Shown piece after piece: positions 32,920 through 41,875 of a stretch of 64,000 bases of DNA. Made by a program: the position numbers and the translations under genes. The notes under the pieces were generated by a model. That model was not told where the DNA came from, did no database searches, and saw only the letters and a list, made by a program, of their open reading frames with translations. Source of the stretch: Donghicola tyrosinivorans (lineage in GTDB: Bacteria > Pseudomonadota > Alphaproteobacteria > Rhodobacterales > Rhodobacteraceae); contig NZ_PVTQ01000010.1 in the NCBI RefSeq assembly GCF_003003355.1, forward strand, positions 99,339-163,338. The letters are read 5' to 3'. Every line of letters begins with the position of its first letter. Positions within the stretch are counted from its first letter, which is position 1.

Positions 32920-33795
32920 ATGGGCATCGTAAATCAGGAAAACATCACCGACGTCGTCATCGAAAGCCTTGGCAAACATGGCGAAATTACCGACCGCCAG
33001 CGCGAGATTATGGTCTCGATGCTCGAGCACATGCATGGCTTCATCAAGGACGTGAAGCTTCAGCATTCGGAGTTTCTGGCCGTCTGCGATTATCTGGCCC
33101 GCGCCGGTAAGCTCTGCAATGAGAACCGTCAGGAATTCATCCTGCTGGGGGACATTCTAGGGGTCGAGGTTCTGGTCGACATGATGACGAACCCGATCGA
33201 AGGAGCGGAAAGTGAATCCACCGTTCTGGGGCCGTTTTATCGTGAGAACCCGCCGGTTCTGCCCAAGGGTGGCTCGGTCATTCTGAAGCATTACGACAAC
33301 GAAGAGACTGTCTATTACGAAGGCTACATTCGCGATGAGGCCGGAAATGGCATCGCCGGTGTGCTTCTGGATGTGTGGGAAGACGCGCCGAACGGTGTCT
33401 ATGAGAACCTTGATCCCGACCAGCCCGAATACAACCTGCGTGGCCGGTTCGAGACCGATGAAAACGGCCACTACGCCTTTGTCGCCGTCCGTCCTGTGCC
33501 CTATCCGATCCCAGATGACGAAACCGCGGGCGAATTGCTGCGGTATATGGGGCACCACCCGAACCGCCCCGCGCATATGCACTTTATCATCGCCAAAGAA
33601 GGCTATCAGCAACTGATCAGCCAGATCTATGACGCCGACAGCGATTGGCTGGAAGATGACAGCGTGTTTGCAGTGAAGGAAAGCCTGATCGGTGAATTCA
33701 AACCCGCCGCGCCCGAACTGGGTACTAAGCTGCACTTTGAATTCGACTTCGTTCTGAAGGCAGCCGCCGCCGAAGGCCGGATGTCAGCAGAATAA
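32920..33795 (+). CDS. Intradiol ring-cleavage dioxygenase (hydroxyquinol/catechol 1,2-dioxygenase)
   Basis: The 291-residue nonheme Fe(III) dioxygenase would cleave catechol or hydroxyquinol between the two hydroxyls. An N-terminal helical dimerisation domain (about 1-100) precedes the catalytic beta domain. The predicted iron ligands are Tyr161, Tyr195, His219 and His221 (RPAHMHF); their spacing is very near that of hydroxyquinol 1,2-dioxygenase (164/197/221/223). The tail SVFAVKESLIGEF is also typical of that group. The start at 32920 follows GAGGAGGAG; the longer frame from 32425 overlaps the LysR gene. It may process catechol made by benABCD, although it is not in that operon. A terminator follows. 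Confidence 0.8.
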   Translation: MGIVNQENITDVVIESLGKHGEITDRQREIMVSMLEHMHGFIKDVKLQHSEFLAVCDYLARAGKLCNENRQEFILLGDILGVEVLVDMMTNPIEGAESESTVLGPFYRENPPVLPKGGSVILKHYDNEETVYYEGYIRDEAGNGIAGVLLDVWEDAPNGVYENLDPDQPEYNLRGRFETDENGHYAFVAVRPVPYPIPDDETAGELLRYMGHHPNRPAHMHFIIAKEGYQQLISQIYDADSDWLEDDSVFAVKESLIGEFKPAAPELGTKLHFEFDFVLKAAAAEGRMSAE

Positions 33796-33816
33796 GGCAA
33801 CCTGATCAATTGACAG

Positions 33817-33844
33817 AGGCTCCTGATCAACGGGGGCCTTTTTT
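33817..33844 (+). terminator. Intrinsic terminator of the dioxygenase gene
   Basis: AGGCTCC (33817-33823) pairs with GGGGCCT (33833-33839) (one G-U pair), and six Ts run from 33839. It is 22 nt past the stop codon on the plus strand. Confidence 0.7.
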
Positions 33845-33897
33845 CGTTGCGCATTCGTTGTACTGTGCTGCGATCAAGCGCGTTGGGGAGGACGATC

Positions 33898-34788
33898 TTG
33901 AACTTTAGACAACTGACGTATTTCGTCGCCGTCGCCGAGGAATTGCACTTTGGACGCGCCGCCGAGCGGCTGGACATGGCGCAGCCGCCGCTAAGCCGGC
34001 AGATCAAATTGCTGGAGGAAGAGCTTGGCGCGGTTTTGCTGAACCGTGGACGCAGCGCGACGACCCTGACCCAAGCGGGCGAGCGGCTCTTGGAACGCTC
34101 GAAGTCCATCTTTGCCTTGCTTGAGGACACGCGCCTTGAAGTGCGCCGTTTGGGCCAAGGGGCCGAGGGGCGGCTGCGGATCGGCTTTGTCGGCTCGGCC
34201 ACATTCGGCATTCTGCCCAATATCGTGAAGTCCTTTCGGGCCAATTATCCGGATGTGAACCTGAGCCTGATCCCGATGAACAACCATCAGCTTCATCGGG
34301 CGCTGGTCTCGCGCGAGCTGGACATCGCCTTTGCCCGTCCTGCCTTGAAAGACCCCGAATTTGTGACCCGAGAGTTGGTCGAGGAAAAGCTGGTGCTGGC
34401 GCTGCCGGACACCTTGGACACGGGCACCCGCAACTATGCCAAGCTAGAGCGGCTTCAGACCCACTACCTGATCCTCTACCCCGAATTCCCGCGTCCCAGC
34501 TACGCCGATACGGTGCTGAACGCCTGCGAGAACGCGGGCTTTCCCGTGCCTCTGCGCATCTTCACCATGGACCTGCAAACGGCTTTAAGCCTTGTAGCGA
34601 TTGGCGAAGGGGTGTGCATCGTGCCGGAATCCGTACGCAACGCGCCCCGCGCGGGCATCAAGTTCCTGAATATTGAACCAGAGATTGCCCGTACATCTCT
34701 ATCGGTGAATTACCGTCTGGATGAACAAAGCGTCCACGTTCAGAATTTTGTCCGTTTGGCGCAAAAGGTGGCACGTAAAACCTTCTGA
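33898..34788 (+). CDS. LysR-family regulator with TTG start (CatR/BenM-like)
   Basis: The 296-residue LysR protein has an N-terminal HTH (about 1-60, LTYFVAVAEELHFGRAAERLDMAQPPLSRQIK), the form seen in the CatM/BenM/CbnR subgroup, and an effector domain (about 88-290). The TTG at 33898 is preceded by GGGGAGG at good spacing and gives the usual MNFRQLTYFVAVAEELHF start; an in-frame ATG at 33847 gives an unlikely 17-residue extension. It is convergent with the liv-ben operon and follows the intradiol dioxygenase gene, so it is a good candidate for control of aromatic degradation here. Confidence 0.83.
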   Translation: MNFRQLTYFVAVAEELHFGRAAERLDMAQPPLSRQIKLLEEELGAVLLNRGRSATTLTQAGERLLERSKSIFALLEDTRLEVRRLGQGAEGRLRIGFVGSATFGILPNIVKSFRANYPDVNLSLIPMNNHQLHRALVSRELDIAFARPALKDPEFVTRELVEEKLVLALPDTLDTGTRNYAKLERLQTHYLILYPEFPRPSYADTVLNACENAGFPVPLRIFTMDLQTALSLVAIGEGVCIVPESVRNAPRAGIKFLNIEPEIARTSLSVNYRLDEQSVHVQNFVRLAQKVARKTF

Positions 34789-34879
34789 AATGAAAGGCCC
34801 CCGCCATGGGAAACGGAGGCCGGTCGAGCAGCGAATGGAGCGCCGCTCTCAAGGCCGGGAGAGCCTTGTCTCGCTGACC

Positions 34880-35578
34880 TCAAACACCCAGCCAGGTGTG
34901 CTGGACCTCTTCGTTCGCGCGGATCTCTGCGGCGCTGCCGGTCCAAACCACTTGGCCCTTACCAACCACTGCAACGTCATCGGCCAGCGATGTGGCAAAG
35001 CCGAAGTTCTGTTCCACGATGATCATCGACAGGCCCGCCCGTTTCAGATCGAGCAGCTTGTCGTGGATCAGCTTGACGATGATGGGGGCCAGCCCCTCGG
35101 TCGGCTCGTCAAGGATCAGAAGGCGCGGGTTCATAAGAAGGGCGCGGGCGATGGCCAGCATCTGTTGCTCGCCCCCCGATAGCTGGGTGCCGCCGTTGTC
35201 CATCCGCTCGCCCAGACGAGGGAAAAGGTCAACGACCCGATCCATCGTCCAGCCGCCGGGGCCGCCCTTGAACCGCTTGGCTGCCAGTTCAAGGTTTTCG
35301 CGCACGCTGAGCGAGGGGAAAATGTCCCGCGTTTCAGGCACATAGGCGATGCCGGTTTTCGCAACATCAAAGGGGCGTTCGGGCATGGGTTTGCCGTCAA
35401 AGGTGATCTGCCCCGATTTCAGCGGCAAAAGCCCCATGATGGTTTTCAGGGTGGTTGATTTCCCCGCCCCGTTCCGGCCAAGGATCGCGAGCACGCGCCC
35501 TTGCTGCGCCGAGAGGTTAAGCCCGTAGAGAACCTGCGTTTCTCCGTAACCGGCTTCAATTCCGCTTAGATCAAGCAT
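34880..35578 (-). CDS. livF: LivF-type branched-chain/aromatic acid ABC ATPase
   Basis: The 232-residue ATPase has Walker A GRNGAGKST (34-42), the signature LSGGEQQML, Walker B LLILDEPTEGL and the H-loop. Its start overlaps the LivG gene by 8 bp. It is the last gene of the ben-liv transcription unit and would energise uptake together with LivG. In Liv-type systems linked to aromatic genes the ligand is commonly an aromatic acid rather than leucine. Confidence 0.9.
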   Translation of the reverse strand: MLDLSGIEAGYGETQVLYGLNLSAQQGRVLAILGRNGAGKSTTLKTIMGLLPLKSGQITFDGKPMPERPFDVAKTGIAYVPETRDIFPSLSVRENLELAAKRFKGGPGGWTMDRVVDLFPRLGERMDNGGTQLSGGEQQMLAIARALLMNPRLLILDEPTEGLAPIIVKLIHDKLLDLKRAGLSMIIVEQNFGFATSLADDVAVVGKGQVVWTGSAAEIRANEEVQHTWLGV

Positions 35579-36314
35579 CTTCCCAGCTCCCCAGATAGAT
35601 TTCCTTCAGCAATTTCGATCCCCGCGCCGCCTCTGGCAGACCGTCAAAGACCACTTCGCCGTAGTTCAGCACGGTGATGGTGTCGGCCACGTCAAAGGCC
35701 AGATCCATGTCGTGTTCGATGATCAGAATGGTCAGATCACGGGGCAGGTTGTTCAGCAGGTCATGAAAGCCCTTGGACATTTCTGGGCCGACGCCGCTGG
35801 TCGGTTCGTCCATCAGCAGCACCATGGGGCGGGTCGCCAGCGCCACGCCAACCTCTAGCTGGCGGCGGACGCCATAGCTGACCTCGGACACTTTGGCGTG
35901 CAGATAGGGCATTAGATTTACCTGATTTGCCACCTCTGCCACAATCTCGCGCACCTCGGGTTTGGCCAGACTGTCGGACCACAGGCGCGTGGCGTGGCCG
36001 GTGTGGACGGCTGCGGCAAGGCCAAGGTTTTCTTCAACCGTTAGCCCGTCAAACAGGGTGTTCTTCTGGTAGCTGCGCGACAGCCCCTGCCGCGCGCGAC
36101 CTGCCACTGACAGGCCGGTGACGTCTTGACCTGCCAGATGGATGGTACCCTTGTCTGGGGTTAACTCGCCCACGATCTGATTGAAGAGGGTGGTCTTGCC
36201 CGCACCGTTCGGCCCCAGAATGACGCGGCGCTCACCCCGTTCCAGTTTCATCGAGACATTGCGGGTCACATGTACCGCACCAAAGCTCTTGTCTAATCCT
36301 TGTAGCTCAAGCAT
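35571..36314 (-). CDS. livG: LivG-type ABC ATPase
   Basis: The 247-residue ATPase has Walker A GPNGAGKTT (34-42), an unusual signature region VSYGVRRQLEV and Walker B VLLMDEPTSGVG. The C-terminal extension (LLKEIYLG) is typical of LivG. It overlaps livM upstream and livF downstream by 8 bp each, so the three are translationally coupled. It forms the ATPase pair with LivF. Confidence 0.9.
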   Translation of the reverse strand: MLELQGLDKSFGAVHVTRNVSMKLERGERRVILGPNGAGKTTLFNQIVGELTPDKGTIHLAGQDVTGLSVAGRARQGLSRSYQKNTLFDGLTVEENLGLAAAVHTGHATRLWSDSLAKPEVREIVAEVANQVNLMPYLHAKVSEVSYGVRRQLEVGVALATRPMVLLMDEPTSGVGPEMSKGFHDLLNNLPRDLTILIIEHDMDLAFDVADTITVLNYGEVVFDGLPEAARGSKLLKEIYLGSWEDA

Positions 36315-37311
36315 CGCCGGTCACCTCCTGCGCTTCGGTCCCTCGGGTGCTGTCCGCCAGGCGGCGGTCCAGTTTGGCGCCCCAGCGGGCCTCGACCCAG
36401 CCGAAGATGCCGTTGGCGCGGCTGAGAACCACTGCGATCAGAATGCTGCCGACGACCAGATGCCAGTAGCTGGTCAGGGCGCTGACCTCATGTTTCAGCA
36501 CCACGAATGCGGCGGCCCCGACCAGCGGTCCGACCAGCGTGCCTAGCCCGCCAAGGATCACCACCACCAGCGCCTCGCCGGAGACGGTCCAGTTTAGAAG
36601 ACCGGGCGAGATATACATGCTGTGCTGTGCGGCCAGAACGCCCGCCAGACCCGCGATCATGCCGGAAACGCCAAAGATATCGGCCTTTACGCGCCAGACG
36701 GTCAGACCCAAGGCCCGCATCCGCTGCGCGTTGTGCATGACGCCGGACAAAGACCGGCCAAGGCCCGAGCGTAAAGTGATCACCGCCGCCCCATAGACCA
36801 GCGTCAGCGCCGCCAGACAGAACAGGGCAAAGCTGCGGCTGTCGTCCAGATCAATGCCCACAAGGCTTAAGTCAGGGCGCGAGATGCCGCCAAGTCCGTC
36901 GTCACCGCCAAAGACTGGCGCCTCGAAAACGTAGGAATAGGCCATTTGCCCAAAAGCCAGCGTGGCCATGATGAAATAGATGCCATGGCTGCGGGCACAG
37001 ACCGCGCCGACGACCCAAGCGCCTGCGCCCGTGATCGCCACGGCGGCGACCATCGATAGCGGCACCGAAATGCCCGCCTTGGTGCTGAGCAAGGCAAAAG
37101 CGTAGGCACCTACGCCCATCAGTGCCCCGTGGCACAGGGACACCATGCCGCCGAAACCGGCCACTATGTCCAAAGCCAGCACAAGGATCGCAAGGATCAA
37201 AATCTCGGTCAGGATTTCAAGGCCGAAGTATCCGGCGGTGACGGCGTGCGCCACGGCCCCGGCGGCCAGCAGCACCAAAGCGCCGTAGCGCAATGTGTTA
37301 TGACGGAACAT
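36307..37311 (-). CDS. livM: LivM-type ABC permease
   Basis: The 334-residue inner-membrane permease has about nine helices and the LivM patterns FGGMVSLCHGALMGVGAYAFAL and VLAAQHSMYISPGLL. The start at 37311 follows AAAGGA and lies 3 bp after the LivH stop; it overlaps LivG by 8 bp. It forms the channel with LivH. Confidence 0.9.
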   Translation of the reverse strand: MFRHNTLRYGALVLLAAGAVAHAVTAGYFGLEILTEILILAILVLALDIVAGFGGMVSLCHGALMGVGAYAFALLSTKAGISVPLSMVAAVAITGAGAWVVGAVCARSHGIYFIMATLAFGQMAYSYVFEAPVFGGDDGLGGISRPDLSLVGIDLDDSRSFALFCLAALTLVYGAAVITLRSGLGRSLSGVMHNAQRMRALGLTVWRVKADIFGVSGMIAGLAGVLAAQHSMYISPGLLNWTVSGEALVVVILGGLGTLVGPLVGAAAFVVLKHEVSALTSYWHLVVGSILIAVVLSRANGIFGWVEARWGAKLDRRLADSTRGTEAQEVTGDA

Positions 37312-37314
37312 GAT

Positions 37315-38178
37315 TTATCCTTTCGCCGGAAAGAGGCCAGCGGGTTTGATCACCAGCACAGCGGCCAAGAACCCGTAGATCAGCATCGAGGCCAGTTGCG
37401 GGGCCAGCACCGCACCGAAGGTCTGCACAAAGCCATAGATCAGCGATCCGGCGATGGCCCCTTTCAACGATCCCAGCCCGCCGACCACGATGACGATCAG
37501 GGTTGGGATCAGGATGTGCAGGCCCATGTCGGGCGTCACGCTCAGTAGCGGCGCGGCAACTGTGCCCGCAAGACCGGCTAATGCGCATCCGACGCAGAAG
37601 ACGATGAAGAACAGACGCTCGACGTTGATGCCAAGACAGGCAGCCATCGCATCGTTATCAACGCCCGCGCGGATCATCGCGCCGATCTGGGTGCGCGACA
37701 GCACATAGGCCAGCGCGGCAAAGACCCCAAGGCCAAGGGCCACGACAAAGAGGCGATAGGCGGGATATTCGACGCCTAAAAACGCAACGCGGCCCGACAG
37801 GATCTCTGGCGCGTTCATGGGCAGCCCCAGATCGCCCCAGACAATGCGCGTCAGGTCCAAAAGGGCAAAGATCAGCCCGAACGTCACCAGCACCTGCGCC
37901 ATCGGCCCCGATTTGCGCATCCGCCGGATCAGCAGCGTATAAAGCACCAGCCCAACCGCCATCACCGCCACGGGTGCCAGAAAAAAGCCGGTCCAATAGC
38001 CGCCCGTAGCGGCCAGCGAAGCTCCGAAATAGGCCCCCAGCGCGTAGAGCGAGCCGTGGGCCAGATTGACGAAATGCATTAGCCCGAAAATCACCGTCAA
38101 ACCGATCGAGAGCAGAAACAACAGCATCGATAGTTGCAGCGCGTTCAGCGCCTGTAAGGTCCAGAAACCAAGGTCCAT
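37315..38178 (-). CDS. livH: LivH-type ABC permease
   Basis: The 287-residue permease has about eight helices. LivH motifs include FGLMHFVNLAHGSLYALGAY and VVGGLGSLKGAIAGSLI. The start MDLGFWTLQAL at 38178 follows GGGGGATATG; the longer frame reaching 38280 overlaps the binding-protein gene. A hairpin separates it from the binding protein gene. Confidence 0.9.
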   Translation of the reverse strand: MDLGFWTLQALNALQLSMLLFLLSIGLTVIFGLMHFVNLAHGSLYALGAYFGASLAATGGYWTGFFLAPVAVMAVGLVLYTLLIRRMRKSGPMAQVLVTFGLIFALLDLTRIVWGDLGLPMNAPEILSGRVAFLGVEYPAYRLFVVALGLGVFAALAYVLSRTQIGAMIRAGVDNDAMAACLGINVERLFFIVFCVGCALAGLAGTVAAPLLSVTPDMGLHILIPTLIVIVVGGLGSLKGAIAGSLIYGFVQTFGAVLAPQLASMLIYGFLAAVLVIKPAGLFPAKG

Positions 38179-38203
38179 CGAACATATCCCCCTATTGAAA
38201 ATC

Positions 38204-38230
38204 GCCCGGCCACGGGATGCGCGGCCGGGC
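38204..38230 (-). other. Intercistronic hairpin after livK
   Basis: GCCCGGCC (38204-38211) and GGCCGGGC (38223-38230) form a perfect 8-bp stem between the livK stop and the livH start. It has the same position as the hairpins after the other binding-protein genes in the window. Confidence 0.6.
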
Positions 38231-38236
38231 CGTGGA

Positions 38237-39412
38237 TCAGTTGGCGACGGGGGCCATGTCACAGCCGTTCGCGGGGTCACGCTCGGCGGGTAGGGTGGCC
38301 AGCACCTTCTGGGTCAGGCCGCCTTCACCAGCAACGGTCTGGTAGACGTAGATCGGCTGGACGATGTTGTTGGTCGCCGGATCGATCGAGGTCGCGCCAC
38401 GGGGCCCGTCAAAGCTGACCTGACGCAGGGCATTCGCCAAAGACGCGCGGTCGGTGGCACCGGCCTTTGTGGCCTCGATCAAGGCGCGGGCGGCGTCATA
38501 GCCCTGTACCGCAAACTCGGACGGCATGCGGTCGGTCTTGGCCTTGAAGGCCGCCACGAAGGCCGCGTTCTCGGGGCTGTCGATCGTAGGAACATAGTGC
38601 AGGGCAGTGATCACACCCTCGGCGGCAGGGCCTTCGGCGTTGACATATAGGGGCGAGGTCAGGAACCCCGAGCCATAAAGCGGCATATCCGCCTTCAGGC
38701 CAAAGCTGTCATACTGCTTGACGAACGAGATCGCCTCGCCGCCCGCATAGAATACATAGACCGCATCCGCGCCGCTGGCCTTGGCCTGCGCCAGATAGGG
38801 GCCAAAGTCCTGTGTCTTCTGGAAGGGTGTGAATTCCTGCCCGACCACTTCGCCGCCCGCTGCGGTAAAGCTGGCGGTGAAGGCGTCGATCATCTGGCGA
38901 CCGGCCGCATAGTCGGGGGCCAGCGTGAAGACCTTGTTGATGCCTTGCTCCTTCATCCAGCCGCCCATAGGACGGTTCACCTGCTGGTTCGAGAACGACA
39001 TGCGGGTGATATAGGGCGAACAGGCCGCGCCTGTGGCCTCATCATTGCCAGCGTTCGCTACGACCAGCGGCACGCCTGCGCCGTCAACCATATCGCGAAC
39101 AGCCCCCAGAACGCCCGAGCTGACGATGCCAACCATCACGTCGACCTTGTCCTGCAAGATCAGCTTTTTGGCTTTGCCCAAGGCGACGGGGGGCTTAACT
39201 TCGGTGTCTTCGCTGACCACGGTGAAGGTGGCGTCGGTGTCGCCGCCAAAGGTCTCCATGGCGATGTTAAAGCCGGTCTCGATCTCGCTTCCCAAGGCCG
39301 CGTAGACGCCGGAATAGGGCAGCAACATGCCGACTTTGATCTCATCTGCCGATGCGGTGGTCACAGCAAGGCCGGTGGCAAGGCCAAGGCCTGCCAGTAG
39401 TGCGCGTTTCAT
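38237..39412 (-). CDS. LivK-type periplasmic binding protein, probably for benzoate or related acids
   Basis: The 391-residue binding protein has a signal peptide MKRALLAGLGLATGLAVTTASA cleaved before DEIKV, and the LivK/AmiC-like opening VGMLLPYSGVYAALGSEIETGFN. The Cys residues in GAACSPY and NGCDMAP could form a disulfide. Relatives in aromatic-catabolism clusters bind aromatic acids. The start at 39412 follows GGGAGGAACTAA. It is 40 bp after benD in the same transcription unit, which supports benzoate as ligand; a branched-chain amino acid is less likely in this setting. Confidence 0.85.
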   Translation of the reverse strand: MKRALLAGLGLATGLAVTTASADEIKVGMLLPYSGVYAALGSEIETGFNIAMETFGGDTDATFTVVSEDTEVKPPVALGKAKKLILQDKVDVMVGIVSSGVLGAVRDMVDGAGVPLVVANAGNDEATGAACSPYITRMSFSNQQVNRPMGGWMKEQGINKVFTLAPDYAAGRQMIDAFTASFTAAGGEVVGQEFTPFQKTQDFGPYLAQAKASGADAVYVFYAGGEAISFVKQYDSFGLKADMPLYGSGFLTSPLYVNAEGPAAEGVITALHYVPTIDSPENAAFVAAFKAKTDRMPSEFAVQGYDAARALIEATKAGATDRASLANALRQVSFDGPRGATSIDPATNNIVQPIYVYQTVAGEGGLTQKVLATLPAERDPANGCDMAPVAN

Positions 39413-39452
39413 TTTAGTTCCTCCCGTTAAAAAATGGCCCCTCCTCCGGGGC

Positions 39453-40229
39453 TTAACCAAGGTCTCCGCCGCCCACCGGCACGGTGACGCCGGTGATGTA
39501 AGAGGCCTCATCCGATGCCAGAAACAGGATTGGTCCTGCCTGTTCATCAAGGGTTCCGTAGCGCTTCATGAAGGATGACTGGATCGTCTGGTCCACAATG
39601 GTCTGGTACCAATCGGCCCGTTGCTCTTCGTCCGCGTTGGGGTTGCGAGGCACCACGCGGGGCGGTGCCTCGGTGCCGCCGGGGGCGGTGGCGATCACGC
39701 GAATGCCGCGTTCGGCCACTTCCCACGCAAGGCTTGCAGTGATCGCATTCACGCCGCCCTTGGCCGCCGCATAGGGCACGCGGTTTAAGCCCCGCGTCGC
39801 GATGGACGAGACATTGACGATCACACCGCTGCCCTGCGGCAGCATTTGTTCTATCGCGGCGTGGCAGCAATAAAGGGTGGGGAACAGGGACCGGCGCACC
39901 TCGGCGTCGATCTGGTCAGGTTCATAGTGTTCGAACGGTTTGGCCCAGATGGTGCCGCCCACGTTATTCACCAGAATGTCGATCCGGCCCCACAGGTCCA
40001 CCGCCTTGGCGATGGCCTTTTCACAGCCCTTCCACGTTTCCAAATTGACCGAGATCGCCTCGGCCACGCCGCCCGCTTTGCGGATGGCTTGCACCACATC
40101 ACGGCGGCTGGGCGAGCGGTCGACGATCAACACCTTGGCCCCTTCACGGGCGGCGCGTTCGGCAACGTACCGGCCAATGCCTTGGGCCGCGCCCGTCACG
40201 ACCATGACTTTGCCTGCAAAGCGGGTCAT
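39453..40229 (-). CDS. benD: Benzoate dihydrodiol dehydrogenase (SDR)
   Basis: The 258-residue SDR oxidises and decarboxylates 1,2-dihydroxy-cyclohexadiene-1-carboxylate to catechol with NAD+. It has TGAAQGIG (12-19), NNVGG, a catalytic serine in NVSSIATRG and a YAAAK motif. The sequence NNVGGTIWAKPFEHYEPDQI is a BenD/XylL feature. It overlaps benC by 4 bp (ATGA) and is followed by the liv genes. All catalytic residues are present. Confidence 0.9.
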   Translation of the reverse strand: MTRFAGKVMVVTGAAQGIGRYVAERAAREGAKVLIVDRSPSRRDVVQAIRKAGGVAEAISVNLETWKGCEKAIAKAVDLWGRIDILVNNVGGTIWAKPFEHYEPDQIDAEVRRSLFPTLYCCHAAIEQMLPQGSGVIVNVSSIATRGLNRVPYAAAKGGVNAITASLAWEVAERGIRVIATAPGGTEAPPRVVPRNPNADEEQRADWYQTIVDQTIQSSFMKRYGTLDEQAGPILFLASDEASYITGVTVPVGGGDLG

Positions 40230-41248
40230 GCGGCGGCTGCCTCGGTCTCGGTCGGGTTGAACTTTTCAAAGTAGAAGTTCTGGGGTGCCACACCCAAACT
40301 GTCGAAATGGGCGCGCACCGCATCCACCATCGGGGGCGGGCCGCAGAGGTACACATCGCAATCACCCTCCACCAGATCGCCTGCGGTCAGGTGATCGGTG
40401 ACAAAGCCTTTGCGGTCATGTTCCTCATCGGCGGCCGCCAGAATGGTGATGACCTTCACATTGCCAATCTTGGTAGCCAGTTCGGTCACGCGGTCCAGCT
40501 CCACCAGATCGGCGGCGCGAGTGACGGCGTAGTAAAGGGTGATCGGGTGATCGCTGCCCTGCACCGCCACCTGTTCCAGCATCGACAGGAAGGGCGCAAG
40601 GCCGGTGCCCCCCGCCAGCCAGACCTGAGCGCGGGTGATCGGGCGCAGGTAGAACGCGCCCATCGGGCCGGTTAGGGTCACGGCATCGCCAGTGGCGGCG
40701 CGGTCGGCCAGATAGCTGCTCATGACGCCGCCGGGTAGATTGCGGATCAGGAAGGTGCCCGTGTCCGTCCCCGGCAGGGACGAGAACGAATAGGACCGAG
40801 GCGCATCAGTACCGGGCACGGTGATGTTCACGTACTGACCGGGCAGAAAGCTGATCGCCTTGTCCATGGTCACCGTCAGCCCGAACGAGGTTTCCGAGAG
40901 CCGCTCTACCTCTGCCACCGTCGCGCCAATGCTTTCGGGTGCAGTCTTGCAGGCCGCGGATGAGGCAGGAATGCGGATGACGCAATCGCTTTCCGGCGTC
41001 ATCTGGCAGGTCAGGACATAGCCTTGTTCTGCCTCTTCCTCGGTCATGGCCTCGTCCATGTAGAACTCCAGATCGTATTCACCCTTTTCGGCAAAGCACT
41101 TGCAGGTGCCGCAGACGCCATCGCGGCAATCCATAGGGATGTTGATTTTCTGGCGGAAGGCGGCCTCGGTCACCTTTTCGTCGTCATCGCAGGTGATGAC
41201 CCGTGTCACGCCGTCTTCGAAGTTCAGAGCAATATTATAGGTCGTCAT
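40226..41248 (-). CDS. benC: Benzoate 1,2-dioxygenase reductase
   Basis: The 340-residue electron-transfer protein has an N-terminal plant-type 2Fe-2S domain (Cys41, Cys46, Cys49 and Cys81), then FAD-binding (RSYSFSS) and NAD-binding (GGTGLAPFLSML) domains of the ferredoxin-reductase fold. It passes electrons from NADH to BenAB. The start at 41248 is preceded by GGGAGGAGACTGCC. Length and layout match BenC/XylZ. It lies 89 bp after benB; that gap shows no other feature. Confidence 0.92.
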   Translation of the reverse strand: MTTYNIALNFEDGVTRVITCDDDEKVTEAAFRQKINIPMDCRDGVCGTCKCFAEKGEYDLEFYMDEAMTEEEAEQGYVLTCQMTPESDCVIRIPASSAACKTAPESIGATVAEVERLSETSFGLTVTMDKAISFLPGQYVNITVPGTDAPRSYSFSSLPGTDTGTFLIRNLPGGVMSSYLADRAATGDAVTLTGPMGAFYLRPITRAQVWLAGGTGLAPFLSMLEQVAVQGSDHPITLYYAVTRAADLVELDRVTELATKIGNVKVITILAAADEEHDRKGFVTDHLTAGDLVEGDCDVYLCGPPPMVDAVRAHFDSLGVAPQNFYFEKFNPTETEAAAA

Positions 41249-41337
41249 GGCAGTCTCCTCCCGTTGCCGTGCCTGTCCCATGCCCGTGCCCCGCCAACGC
41301 GGAACACGAGGTAGCTTGCTTGGTGTGTCGGGGTGGA

Positions 41338-41862
41338 TCAGACGTGGTAAACGTCGATCACGTGGTGAATGTGATCGTTCTTCAGCACCACCTTCTTCGA
41401 GGTAATCAGAGGCCGGTCGCCGCTGACATCAAGCGTGTAGAACGACGTGCCCCAATGCTGGTCGGTCGCCCCGTAGCGGTAGCTAAGGGTCAGCCAGTTA
41501 AAGCGCACCTCAATCTGGCTGCCATTGCGGCCCGTGATCTCGATATTCGAGATATTGTGGCCTGTGCGCGGCTCGGGCAGTGATGTGGCCGAGGACCGGT
41601 CGGTCTTGATGCGGAAGACGCGATCTTCAATCCCTGCGCGGTCCGGATAGTACATCAGGGACATCTCGTTCAGGGGGTCTTCGGTCAGCAGATCTTCATC
41701 GTCCCAGGCGGGCATCCAGAAGGGGCAATCCTTGTGGTAGAAGGACAGCCAATGGTCCCAGTCGCGGTCATCCAGCGCGCGGGCCTCGGCAAAGAGGAAG
41801 GCCTGAATGTCGTCAAAGCTGACGGTCTTGGCGGTCGGGCGGTCAAGCGTTGCGGTGGTCAT
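41338..41862 (-). CDS. benB: Benzoate 1,2-dioxygenase beta subunit
   Basis: The 174-residue small subunit of the ring-hydroxylating dioxygenase has the SnoaL-like cone fold of the family, with YPDRAGIEDRVFRIKTDRSSATSLPEPRT, a BenB/XylY hallmark. It has no redox centre and supports the alpha subunit structurally. It starts 13 bp after benA with GGGAGGGACC upstream. Confidence 0.92.
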   Translation of the reverse strand: MTTATLDRPTAKTVSFDDIQAFLFAEARALDDRDWDHWLSFYHKDCPFWMPAWDDEDLLTEDPLNEMSLMYYPDRAGIEDRVFRIKTDRSSATSLPEPRTGHNISNIEITGRNGSQIEVRFNWLTLSYRYGATDQHWGTSFYTLDVSGDRPLITSKKVVLKNDHIHHVIDVYHV

Positions 41863-41875
41863 GGTGGTCCCTCCC

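Noticed and set aside
32425..33795. 456-codon frame for the dioxygenase region
   Set aside because: The first 165 codons overlap the LysR gene and have no homology; the real start is 32920 with a strong ribosome site.
34800..34860. Terminator candidates between the convergent LysR and livF genes
   Set aside because: Several short interrupted stems but none clear enough to name, and no T-run on either strand.
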